From assembly GCF_009801115.1 (NCBI RefSeq), contig NZ_VTOL01000003.1:532666-596665 (forward strand): a stretch of DNA of 64,000 bases, written 5' to 3'. The position numbers and the translations under genes are program-made. Source of the stretch: Dyadobacter sp. 3J3. GTDB lineage: Bacteria > Bacteroidota > Bacteroidia > Cytophagales > Spirosomataceae. Below are positions 54,978-61,942 of the stretch, in pieces (positions within the stretch are counted from its first letter, which is position 1; every line of letters begins with the position of its first letter). Under the pieces are notes generated by a model. It saw nothing but the letters and a program-made list of their open reading frames with translations. It did not search any database and had not been told where the DNA came from.

Positions 54978-56129
54978 ATGAAAAAACGATCATTAATATT
55001 TGTGGCACTGATTGGCATTGGCCTAATGAACTGCTCAAAAACAAAAAACGAAAACGAAAGTAAAACAATGACCAGTACGATCTCGAAAGAAGTATTCGGA
55101 GACCTTCCGGACGGTAAAAAAGCTGATCTCTATACGCTCACCAACGCTAATGGAATGATCGTAAAAATCAGTAATTATGGCGGCATTATCACAGAACTAA
55201 CTGCCAAAGACAAAAGCGGAAAATGGGAAGATGTAGTATTGGGATTTGATTCCCTGGCTCCGTACATCGCAGAAAATCCGTTTTTCGGAGCATTAGTCGG
55301 ACGTTTTGGAAACCGTATCGCGAACGGGAAATTCACACTGGATGGTAAAACTTATACGCTGCCGATCAACAACGGACCGAACTCTTTGCATGGTGGTATC
55401 AATGGGTTTAATAAGAAACTCTGGAATGCTACGGAAATTAAAAAAGATTCTCTGGTTGGCCTTGAATTAACTTATGTTAGTAAGGACGGAGAAGAAGGTT
55501 ATCCTGGTACTTTGAATGTGAAGGTGACTTACACGCTTTCAAACGAAAACGGATTGCGTATTGATTATGAAGCAACTACGGATAAAAACACAGTTCTTAA
55601 TTTAACGAATCATTCGTATTTCAATCTTAGCGGTTTGAAACGTGATATTTTAAATCACGAGGTTTATATCAAATCGGATAGCATGGTTCCGGTAAATGCA
55701 ACTTTGATCCCCACAGGAAAATTAAGAGCGGTAAAAGGAACACCTTTTGATTTTAACGAGCCTACGCTGGTTGGCAAAAGAATCAATGACGTTGCTGATG
55801 AACAAATCAAAAATGGCGGTGGCTATGATCACTGCTGGGTAATAAGCGGTGCAGATAAAAGCTTATCACTTTTTGCAACGGTGAGAGATACGGAAAGCGG
55901 CCGTTTTATGGAAGTTTACACAACAGAACCTGCCGTTCAATTTTATACAGGAAATTTCCTTGATGGAAAACTGACAGGAAAAGGCGCAACGTATGCGAAA
56001 CGTTATGGCCTGTGTCTGGAAACAGAACATTATCCGGATTCTCCAAATCAGCCACAATTCCCTACAACAGAACTGAAACCAGGAGAAACTTACAAAACTT
56101 CAACGGAATATAAGTTTTCGGTGAAGTAA
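54978..56129 (+). CDS. galM: Galactose mutarotase (aldose 1-epimerase), lipidated
   Basis: 383 aa. Unusually for the family it begins with a lipoprotein signal (KRSLIFVALIGIGLMNC, lipobox MN-Cys). The GalM fold follows from about 37. NHSYFNLSG contains the catalytic-region His, FGNRIANGKF an active-site Arg, and LETEHYPDSPNQPQFP the catalytic Glu. It interconverts alpha and beta anomers of galactose or glucose. Anchoring outside the cytoplasm implies action before uptake, while GalK acts in the cytosol. It lies 27 bp after galK. Confidence 0.93.
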   Translation: MKKRSLIFVALIGIGLMNCSKTKNENESKTMTSTISKEVFGDLPDGKKADLYTLTNANGMIVKISNYGGIITELTAKDKSGKWEDVVLGFDSLAPYIAENPFFGALVGRFGNRIANGKFTLDGKTYTLPINNGPNSLHGGINGFNKKLWNATEIKKDSLVGLELTYVSKDGEEGYPGTLNVKVTYTLSNENGLRIDYEATTDKNTVLNLTNHSYFNLSGLKRDILNHEVYIKSDSMVPVNATLIPTGKLRAVKGTPFDFNEPTLVGKRINDVADEQIKNGGGYDHCWVISGADKSLSLFATVRDTESGRFMEVYTTEPAVQFYTGNFLDGKLTGKGATYAKRYGLCLETEHYPDSPNQPQFPTTELKPGETYKTSTEYKFSVK

Positions 56130-56146
56130 TTACTGAAAATATTTTG

Positions 56147-56184
56147 AAAGCTGCCGGAGATGAAAATTTTCGGCAGCTTTTTTC
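56147..56184 (+). terminator. Terminator downstream of galM
   Basis: AAAGCTGCCG pairs perfectly with CGGCAGCTTT around a 14-nt AT-rich loop, and a T run follows. It lies 18 bp after the stop codon. Confidence 0.85.
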
Positions 56185-56202
56185 TTTGTAGGCTGTTGAG
56201 AT

Positions 56203-56424
56203 TGTGGCTTTGGCTAAAGCCGGAAACTCTGTTATGCTTCGGCCCAAGGCTGAAACCCTGGTTAATTTTCTTTGTGCCGGAAAGCAATGGCTAAAGCCCG
56301 AGAAGTTCTGAGTTCGTTCAGACACCCAAGGTTGAAACGCTGGGTTAATTTTTCTTCGGCATAAGCGAAAATCCAATATATACTATTGGCCAAGCGACCA
56401 AGAACGAGCCAGGCTTTAGCCATT
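56203..56424. repeat. Cluster of REP-like palindromes and short direct repeats
   Basis: Non-coding. A ~30-bp direct repeat occurs at 56243-56272 and 56325-56356 (CCCAAGGCTGAAACCCTGG and CCCAAGGTTGAAACGCTGG, each then GTTAATTTT). AATGGCTAAAGCC (56285-56297) is the exact complement of GGCTTTAGCCATT (56411-56423), and a third related palindrome is GGCTTTGGCTAAAGCC near 56207. The block fills the gap between galM and the next gene. Confidence 0.7.
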
Positions 56425-56483
56425 AATTTCCTACCCAAAACTCCAAAAAGTAATTTATTAACAAGATAATCATCCTGATGAAT

Positions 56484-56491
56484 TACCTTTG
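56484..56491 (+). promoter_or_regulatory. Candidate -7 element upstream of the TrpF-like gene
   Basis: TACCTTTG fits TAnnTTTG and lies 34 bp before the start codon. I find no clear TTTG -33 partner. Confidence 0.4.
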
Positions 56492-56524
56492 CAGGAAAAG
56501 TAATTCCGAATAAATACCATCAAC

Positions 56525-57148
56525 ATGCTTAGCAGAACCGTAAAAATCAGCAACGTTACCAATTTGTCCGATGCCCGTTATTGCGCCGGTATGGGTGTGG
56601 AAATGCTTGGTTTTTCTATCGATGAACATTCTCCCAATTATATATCTCCAAAAAAATTCGAAGAAATCTGTTCCTGGCTTGCTGGTGTACAGCTGGTTGC
56701 CGAAACAAGCCAAACGGACCCTGAGTTACTTTTGAAAGTGCTGGCAGAATATCCGGTACATTATGTGCAGGTGGAATCACCAGACTTGCTCACCTATTTG
56801 CAAAGTGAACTGAGTTTACCGTTGATTCTACGCGTTAGCGTGGATACTTACGATACCAGCGATATTTATTCCATATTAAGTCGTTATGGAGATTCCGTTG
56901 CATATTTTCTTTTGGAAAGTGATGCCAACACTCCGTTGACAGAAGAATGGATACAGGTTTTGACAGAACTTGCCAAAGAATATCCAATTCTAATTGGTTT
57001 CGGGCTGGATGATGAAATTACTGTTAATAAATTAACCGATACTTTTCCTGAAATTGGTATTGCCTTGCGTGGAAGCGAAGAAATCAGACCAGGATACAAA
57101 GATTTTGGCAGCATGATGGATATTCTTGAAGCTTTGGAAGAAGAATAA
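56525..57148 (+). CDS. TrpF-like TIM-barrel protein lacking TrpF catalytic residues
   Basis: 207 aa, the length and strand pattern of phosphoribosylanthranilate isomerase. VKISNVTNLSDARYCAGMGV replaces the KICG(I/L)TN start. LGFSIDEHSPNYISPKKFEE aligns with the LGF(V/I)FxxxSPRyvs segment, and GIALRGSEEIRPGYKDF with the phosphate-site end (SSGVExxPGxKD). The TrpF catalytic Cys is Ser here (KIS), and the catalytic Asp in LLDS is Glu (FLLESD). The GGTG-type loop is also absent. It is therefore probably not an active PRA isomerase, and its role is unknown. It stands alone, outside any trp operon. Confidence 0.78.
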   Translation: MLSRTVKISNVTNLSDARYCAGMGVEMLGFSIDEHSPNYISPKKFEEICSWLAGVQLVAETSQTDPELLLKVLAEYPVHYVQVESPDLLTYLQSELSLPLILRVSVDTYDTSDIYSILSRYGDSVAYFLLESDANTPLTEEWIQVLTELAKEYPILIGFGLDDEITVNKLTDTFPEIGIALRGSEEIRPGYKDFGSMMDILEALEEE

Positions 57149-57283
57149 ACCGGATTTAAATACTTTATCCTCCTGAATATCATCCATAGTACTTGTAATT
57201 TGTGTTGAAATTGACAACGATTTATCAAAAATCATTTCAAATTACCATTTAACACGATTACTAACCGATAATAAACTTCCTGC

Positions 57284-57314
57284 TTGCAGTATCTTGTATA
57301 ACCCACTACCTTTG
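57284..57314 (+). promoter_or_regulatory. Bacteroidota-type promoter of the PspC operon
   Basis: TTG (57284-57286) and TACCTTTG (57307-57314) are separated by 20 bp. This matches the TTTG/TTG -33 and TAnnTTTG -7 consensus with 19-21 bp spacing. It lies 27 bp before the PspC start codon. Confidence 0.7.
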
Positions 57315-57340
57315 ATTACAACATAAACGTAAACAACGAA

Positions 57341-57961
57341 ATGGAAAAGAAATTGCACCGCATACCCGATCAGGCCGTATTTGGAGGAGTTGCTTCCGGA
57401 ATTGCCCAATATTTACAAATAGATGTAGTCATCGTTCGTGTTTTATTTGTGGTCATGTTATTCCTGCCGATACCTCCAAGTTTCGGATGGACGGGAATTT
57501 TATATATTATTTTGTGGGCCGTTCTTCCAACCGGAACTGCGGATGTTCATAACTTTGATACCGTAGCCAATAAGCCACACGATCCGATAGCTGACAAAAA
57601 ACGTTCCGATCAGACTGTTAAAATTCTTGGTGGTGCGTTAGTACTTTTTGGTATTTTCATGCTGGTGGACGATTTTCCTATCTGGTACGAAATCAAACCT
57701 TATTTCTGGCCTGTGGCATTAATTATTGTTGGTGCATTTCTTGTCCTTCGCCAAAGAGATAAGGAACATGAGGCAAACACGACTGTTTATCCAACAACGC
57801 CGCCAATTGAGCCCATCGAACCAGAACCATTCACTCCGACGCCAGATCCTCAGCCCTACACACCATTCGGTACAACTGAATCAACGCCACCGAATACATT
57901 CCCAAAAGATCCAAACAATCCAACGGAAAACGGAGACGACGATATTATAAAAGTGAATTAA
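57341..57961 (+). CDS. PspC-domain membrane protein
   Basis: 206 aa. The N-terminal PspC domain covers ~1-65 (LHRIPDQAVFGGVASGIAQY, then VDVVIVRVLFVVMLF). Two further helices at ~95-125 (LGGALVLFGIFMLVDDF and FWPVALIIVGAFLVL) resemble LiaI/LiaF-type helices (DUF5668-like). A Pro/Thr-rich acidic tail follows from ~145. It is inner-membrane; PspC family members sense or limit envelope stress. It is followed by two genes with related helices, forming a PspC/LiaI/LiaF-like operon. Confidence 0.88.
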   Translation: MEKKLHRIPDQAVFGGVASGIAQYLQIDVVIVRVLFVVMLFLPIPPSFGWTGILYIILWAVLPTGTADVHNFDTVANKPHDPIADKKRSDQTVKILGGALVLFGIFMLVDDFPIWYEIKPYFWPVALIIVGAFLVLRQRDKEHEANTTVYPTTPPIEPIEPEPFTPTPDPQPYTPFGTTESTPPNTFPKDPNNPTENGDDDIIKVN

Positions 57962-58069
57962 AACCAGTTGAAAAGAATCAGTTAAAAGCCGTAGCGAAAC
58001 TAGGGCAAAACTTTCAACCTTGCGGCCGCCGCTTTCAACTTTCCATTTTCAACTTTCAACTATACAGCC

Positions 58070-58252
58070 ATGAACTTTAAAAACATTTTCTGGGGAGTAA
58101 TTCTCATTATTATGGGAACCCTCTTTCTGGTCGAAGAACTAACCGGTTTTGATTTCAAAGGTTTTTTCTGGCCCATTATTCTGATTATTTCCGGAGCATT
58201 ATTGCTACTTAGAAATTACATAAACTCCGATACTAACCACTCAAATATTTAA
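58070..58252 (+). CDS. Small LiaI/LiaF-like (DUF5668) membrane protein, 60 aa
   Basis: 60 aa made of two hydrophobic helices (NIFWGVILIIMGTLFLVEEL and FFWPIILIISGALLLL) with the FWPxxLIxxGxxLL signature. The same signature occurs in the PspC protein upstream and the protein that starts 5 bp downstream. It is probably an inner-membrane component of an envelope-stress module. Confidence 0.82.
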   Translation: MNFKNIFWGVILIIMGTLFLVEELTGFDFKGFFWPIILIISGALLLLRNYINSDTNHSNI

Positions 58253-58257
58253 TTGAC

Positions 58258-59298
58258 ATGAAAAATTCTAAAAGTATTTTTTGGGGTGGGATGCTCATCA
58301 TCATTGGTATCTTCTGGCTTCTGCGCAAGCTTGATATCTTCTTTTTTCAGTGGGATGCGATCTTACCTTACTGGCCTGTATTGCTAATCCTAGCCGGTAT
58401 TTTACTGATCCTGACGACTAAATATACTGCTGCCAGAGGCTTGGTCGGATTACTTATTGTGCTTGCCGTTTTCGGTGGTTTGACGAGCCGCACCGGACGT
58501 GTTTTTGACCGTCACAATGATAATTGGAATTTCAATTGGAATGATCGAGATCATGACAACGACAACGACGATGATAACGACGACGATGATGAAGATGATA
58601 ATGACGACGACAAAGATGATGATTACGAACAGGATAATAATGACAAAGAGCAAGGTTATAAAAAGCCCGTAAATAATTCCTACCAATATGAAATGGAGGA
58701 TTTCATCCAGAAAGCAAATTTCAATCTGGAAGGCGGCGCTGGTTCATTTACTTTGAAAGGAAATACCGACAAACTTTTTGAAGCCGATACGCGTTCGTCA
58801 GTCCTGGGTTTTTTATCCAATAAATCCATTAACAAACTGACCAATTCGGCAACGATTAGCCTTAAAATGGAGGATGGAAACGTAAAACTTCATAAAGGTG
58901 AATTGAGCAACAAAGCAGAAATTGAACTTAATACAAAACCGGTTTGGACGATAGATCTTGGGCTGGGTGCAGGAAATGGAGATTTTGACCTAAGTAATTA
59001 CAAAGTTGAAACATTAAAAGTTAGTACGGGCGTTGCTGATCTGGATATTCGTCTGGGAGATAAACTGGATCAGTCCAATGTTAAGATAGATGCCGGCGTA
59101 GCTTCCATCGGACTGGAAATCCCCAAAACCGTTGGTTGCGAAATTAAACTGGACGGCGCTTTGAACCTAACCTCTTTTGATGACCTTGAAAAAATAAACG
59201 ACAAACTTTACCGATCACCTGGCTTTGACCAGTCGACAAAGAAAATCATAATTAACTTTGACGGCGGTTTGTCAAAAGTTAAAATAAGAAGATACTAA
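58258..59298 (+). CDS. LiaF-like membrane protein with Asp-rich linker
   Basis: 346 aa. Residues ~1-80 hold a DUF5668-type helix pair plus a third helix. Residues ~95-135 are an extreme Asp/Asn run (about 30 Asp in 40 residues), possibly a calcium-binding or disordered spacer. The remaining ~200 residues form a repetitive beta structure (LEGGAGSFTLKGNTDKL, LGLGAGNGDFDLSNYKVETL, ISTGVADLDIRL, INFDGGLSKVKIRRY) resembling the C-terminal domain of LiaF (cell-wall-active-antibiotic response). It is predicted to be anchored in the inner membrane. Which side the beta domain faces cannot be decided here. Confidence 0.85.
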   Translation: MKNSKSIFWGGMLIIIGIFWLLRKLDIFFFQWDAILPYWPVLLILAGILLILTTKYTAARGLVGLLIVLAVFGGLTSRTGRVFDRHNDNWNFNWNDRDHDNDNDDDNDDDDEDDNDDDKDDDYEQDNNDKEQGYKKPVNNSYQYEMEDFIQKANFNLEGGAGSFTLKGNTDKLFEADTRSSVLGFLSNKSINKLTNSATISLKMEDGNVKLHKGELSNKAEIELNTKPVWTIDLGLGAGNGDFDLSNYKVETLKVSTGVADLDIRLGDKLDQSNVKIDAGVASIGLEIPKTVGCEIKLDGALNLTSFDDLEKINDKLYRSPGFDQSTKKIIINFDGGLSKVKIRRY

Positions 59299-59303
59299 TA
59301 ATG

Positions 59304-59332
59304 AAAAATCCTCCCAAATTGGGAGGATTTTT
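59304..59332 (+). terminator. Terminator of the PspC/LiaF-like operon
   Basis: AAAAATCCTCCCAA pairs with TTGGGAGGATTTTT as a near-perfect stem with almost no loop. It lies 5 bp after the stop codon and ends in a T run. Confidence 0.85.
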
Positions 59333-59360
59333 CATTTAACATTACACTGTTCTGAGGTTT

Positions 59361-60065
59361 ATGCAGGTTCACAAAATTCTTTTGCGTGTTGTATTTTTTT
59401 TAATTTCCTTTTCAGTTTTAGCTCAAAAAAACCAGCAGGATAAGATTTCACCTGTGGAACAGAAAATACTTGATCAAGGATTAGTGAACATTCAGACCAT
59501 AAATCCTCAAATCCTGGTGGAACTCAAATACGCAACTCCTGACAATTTCATGAAAAAGAATGTCTACGGAGAACTTACTCACGCCTATCTTCAGCCAGAA
59601 ATGGCAAAAAAACTTTCCCAGGCCAGTTACTTTCTTCAACAGGAAAAACCAGGTTTTAAATTACTGGTTTATGATGCGGCCCGCCCAAATTCTGCACAAT
59701 ACAAACTTTGGGATGCGTTAGATGATTTAAAAATTCCTCAGCGTTCAAAAACCCAATATGTGGCCGATCCAAAAATCGGTTCCAATCATAATTTTGGTTG
59801 CGCCATAGATCTCACGGTTGTTGATCAAAATGAAAAACCTTTGGACATGGGAACGTCCTATGACTTCTTTGGCCCACTGGCCTACCCTCGTTCCGAACAG
59901 GAAATGTTAAGACAGGGAAAACTTACATCCAAACAAATCGCTAACCGGAATATTCTCCGGAAAGCCATGATTAAGGCAGGATTTACTGTGAATACAACTG
60001 AATGGTGGCATTTTGACGGTATGTCCAAAAAACAGGCACGTGCAAAATACGGCATGATAAAATAA
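59361..60065 (+). CDS. M15D D-alanyl-D-alanine dipeptidase (VanX/DdpX-like)
   Basis: 234 aa. The signal peptide is at residues 1-21 (cleaved at LA-Q), placing it in the periplasm. Zinc ligands and catalytic residues of the family are visible: SNHNFGCAIDLTVVD (SxHxxGxAxD), and EWWHFD with the catalytic Glu and third-ligand His. YDAARPNSAQ and PKIGSNH flank the site. Cytosolic VanX gives vancomycin resistance, but the secreted form here more likely recycles D-Ala-D-Ala from peptidoglycan. It follows the PspC/LiaF-like operon after a terminator. Confidence 0.92.
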   Translation: MQVHKILLRVVFFLISFSVLAQKNQQDKISPVEQKILDQGLVNIQTINPQILVELKYATPDNFMKKNVYGELTHAYLQPEMAKKLSQASYFLQQEKPGFKLLVYDAARPNSAQYKLWDALDDLKIPQRSKTQYVADPKIGSNHNFGCAIDLTVVDQNEKPLDMGTSYDFFGPLAYPRSEQEMLRQGKLTSKQIANRNILRKAMIKAGFTVNTTEWWHFDGMSKKQARAKYGMIK

Positions 60066-60084
60066 CTATTTCATGGCTAATAAA

Positions 60085-60113
60085 TTTGGAAAATCATTTG
60101 TCTCCTATCTTTG
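60085..60113 (+). promoter_or_regulatory. Candidate promoter of the ECF sigma gene
   Basis: TTTG (60085-60088) and TATCTTTG (60106-60113) with 17 bp between. The -7 element fits TAnnTTTG well. The spacing is shorter than the 19-21 bp norm. Confidence 0.45.
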
Positions 60114-60218
60114 AAACTAAGACAACCAACATTAGCTTTTCCCCTGCCCAATAAAAAGATTTATTTTTCATAGGGGTAGAATCCGTTCCGCTTGTCATGG
60201 TTAAAAGAAACTTAAACT

Positions 60219-60896
60219 GTGGCAGCAACCGCTCTTCTCAATCCGGATTTTATAATCGAAAGAGATTATCTACTTTTGGCCGAAAAACAAAAGAGGAAAA
60301 CTGTGCAAACTTCTGATCCGGAAATTGTTCAAGCCATAAGACGTGGAGACGAAGCTGCTTTCGAGCGGACTTTTCGTTTCTATTACCAGCGTTTATGCAA
60401 TTATGCGAGTTCTTTGCTGAAAGATGCGGAGGATGCAGAAGAAATTGTGCAAACGGTTTTTATTACGATTTGGGAAAAAAGAGAGGATCTTGAAATTACA
60501 CTTTCACTAAAATCATATTTATACCGTGCAGTTCATAACCATTGTCTGAACCGCTTCAAACATGCAGCCGTAAAAGATGCATACCGGGAATATTCAGTCA
60601 ATTATTTACCTCAGTCGTATGAATCAGTTACCGAAGTTATTCATGCGGATGAGCTTTCTGAACGTATCGAAAAAGCGGTAAGAAAATTGCCTGAACAATG
60701 CCAGAAAGCATTTCGGATGAGCCGGTTTGAAGAACTGAAATATCAGGAAATTGCTGACCAGCTCAATATTTCGATCAAAACCGTAGAAAACCAGATTGGA
60801 AAGGCGCTCAAAATACTACGTACAGAACTTGCCGACTATCTGCCTTCTTTGCTGGTGCTTGTTTATTTTTTATATCAACAGTTAATCCAATCGTAA
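60219..60896 (+). CDS. ECF RNA polymerase sigma factor (Bacteroidetes-type)
   Basis: 225 aa with a GTG start; a later start is possible because the first ~35 residues are not conserved. Region 2 is IVQAIRRGDEAAFERTFRFY, then DAEDAEEIVQTVFITIWEKR. Region 4 is LPEQCQKAFRMSRFEELKYQ, then EIADQLNISIKTVENQIGKA. It ends in a hydrophobic stretch (LLVLVYFLYQQL). It is followed at +3 bp by its FecR-type anti-sigma gene, the usual FecI/FecR pairing. Confidence 0.92.
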   Translation: MAATALLNPDFIIERDYLLLAEKQKRKTVQTSDPEIVQAIRRGDEAAFERTFRFYYQRLCNYASSLLKDAEDAEEIVQTVFITIWEKREDLEITLSLKSYLYRAVHNHCLNRFKHAAVKDAYREYSVNYLPQSYESVTEVIHADELSERIEKAVRKLPEQCQKAFRMSRFEELKYQEIADQLNISIKTVENQIGKALKILRTELADYLPSLLVLVYFLYQQLIQS

Positions 60897-60898
60897 CC

Positions 60899-61942
60899 AT
60901 GAACAATCCTCATGACAACATTTCGGATGAGCTGTTAGCACGCTTTCTGGCCGAAACTGCCACACCGACGGAAATTGCCGAAGTAAAAAACTGGCTAAAT
61001 AGCGATCCTGAAAATCAAAAAGAGCTTGCTGCTTTTGAAATACTTTGGGAGAAAACCGCTGATTTAAAAACCAATCATATCAAAGTTGATACCGATGCAG
61101 CCTGGAATAAGGTTCGTTTGCAAATGAAAACGAACAATAGCCAATCAGAACATTTAACTGAAAAATATAACGATTATAGTCAGGGAAGGATTACCCGGGA
61201 ATTACCGGTTAAAAAACCCTTCTCTTTTCCGGTTTGGATTGCAGCCGCTGTTTCAATAACGATCCTGGCTTTTGGCTGGTTTATATTTAAAACACAAGGA
61301 AATAATCCTGAACAAATTGAGGTCGCTACGACAAACAATACCGGTGAAACAACTTTGCCGGATGGAACCAGGGTATTTTTAAATTACAATTCATCCATAA
61401 GCTATCCTGAAAGTTTTTCGGGTGATTTACGTTCCGTTGCTTTAAAAGGAGAAGCATTTTTCGACGTAAAACCGGATGCTTCTCACCCTTTTGTTATCGA
61501 CGCCAATGGAACTCAGGTACGGGTTTTAGGAACTTCATTTAATGTTAAGGCTTACAAAAAAGAGCTCGTTCGTATCGATGTAAAAACCGGAAAAGTACGG
61601 GTTTCCAAAAATGACAAAAAGATTGAACTGATAAAAGGACAAAGTGCCGAAGTGTTGAATGACACGCTCAAAAGCATGCGTGCTGATGTCAATATTATGG
61701 GCTACAAAACGCAGGTTTTTGATTTCAATGCAACTAATCTGGGTGACGTTGTAAATACATTGCGGGAAGGTTATCACTCTGATATTCGTTTATCAAATCA
61801 AAAACTCGCACAGTGCAGACTAACGATCAGTTTCCAGAAAGAACCGCTTGATGCGACTTTGTCGGTCATTGCAGAAACGCTGGAATTACATTTGCGGAAA
61901 GATGGAAAAATATATTGGCTGGAAGGAAACGGTTGCCAGTAA
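60899..61942 (+). CDS. FecR-family anti-sigma factor
   Basis: 347 aa. The N-terminal cytosolic anti-sigma domain (LLARFLAETATPTEIAEVKN) is followed by one transmembrane helix at ~110-132. The periplasmic FecR domain covers ~150-250 (GETTLPDGTRVFLNYNSSIS, GEAFFDVKPDASHPFVI, VLGTSFNVKAY). The C-terminal DUF4974-like domain ends near LEGNGCQ. It binds the sigma factor and releases it on a signal from the outer-membrane partner. It begins 3 bp after the sigma gene and overlaps the next gene by 28 bp. Confidence 0.93.
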   Translation: MNNPHDNISDELLARFLAETATPTEIAEVKNWLNSDPENQKELAAFEILWEKTADLKTNHIKVDTDAAWNKVRLQMKTNNSQSEHLTEKYNDYSQGRITRELPVKKPFSFPVWIAAAVSITILAFGWFIFKTQGNNPEQIEVATTNNTGETTLPDGTRVFLNYNSSISYPESFSGDLRSVALKGEAFFDVKPDASHPFVIDANGTQVRVLGTSFNVKAYKKELVRIDVKTGKVRVSKNDKKIELIKGQSAEVLNDTLKSMRADVNIMGYKTQVFDFNATNLGDVVNTLREGYHSDIRLSNQKLAQCRLTISFQKEPLDATLSVIAETLELHLRKDGKIYWLEGNGCQ

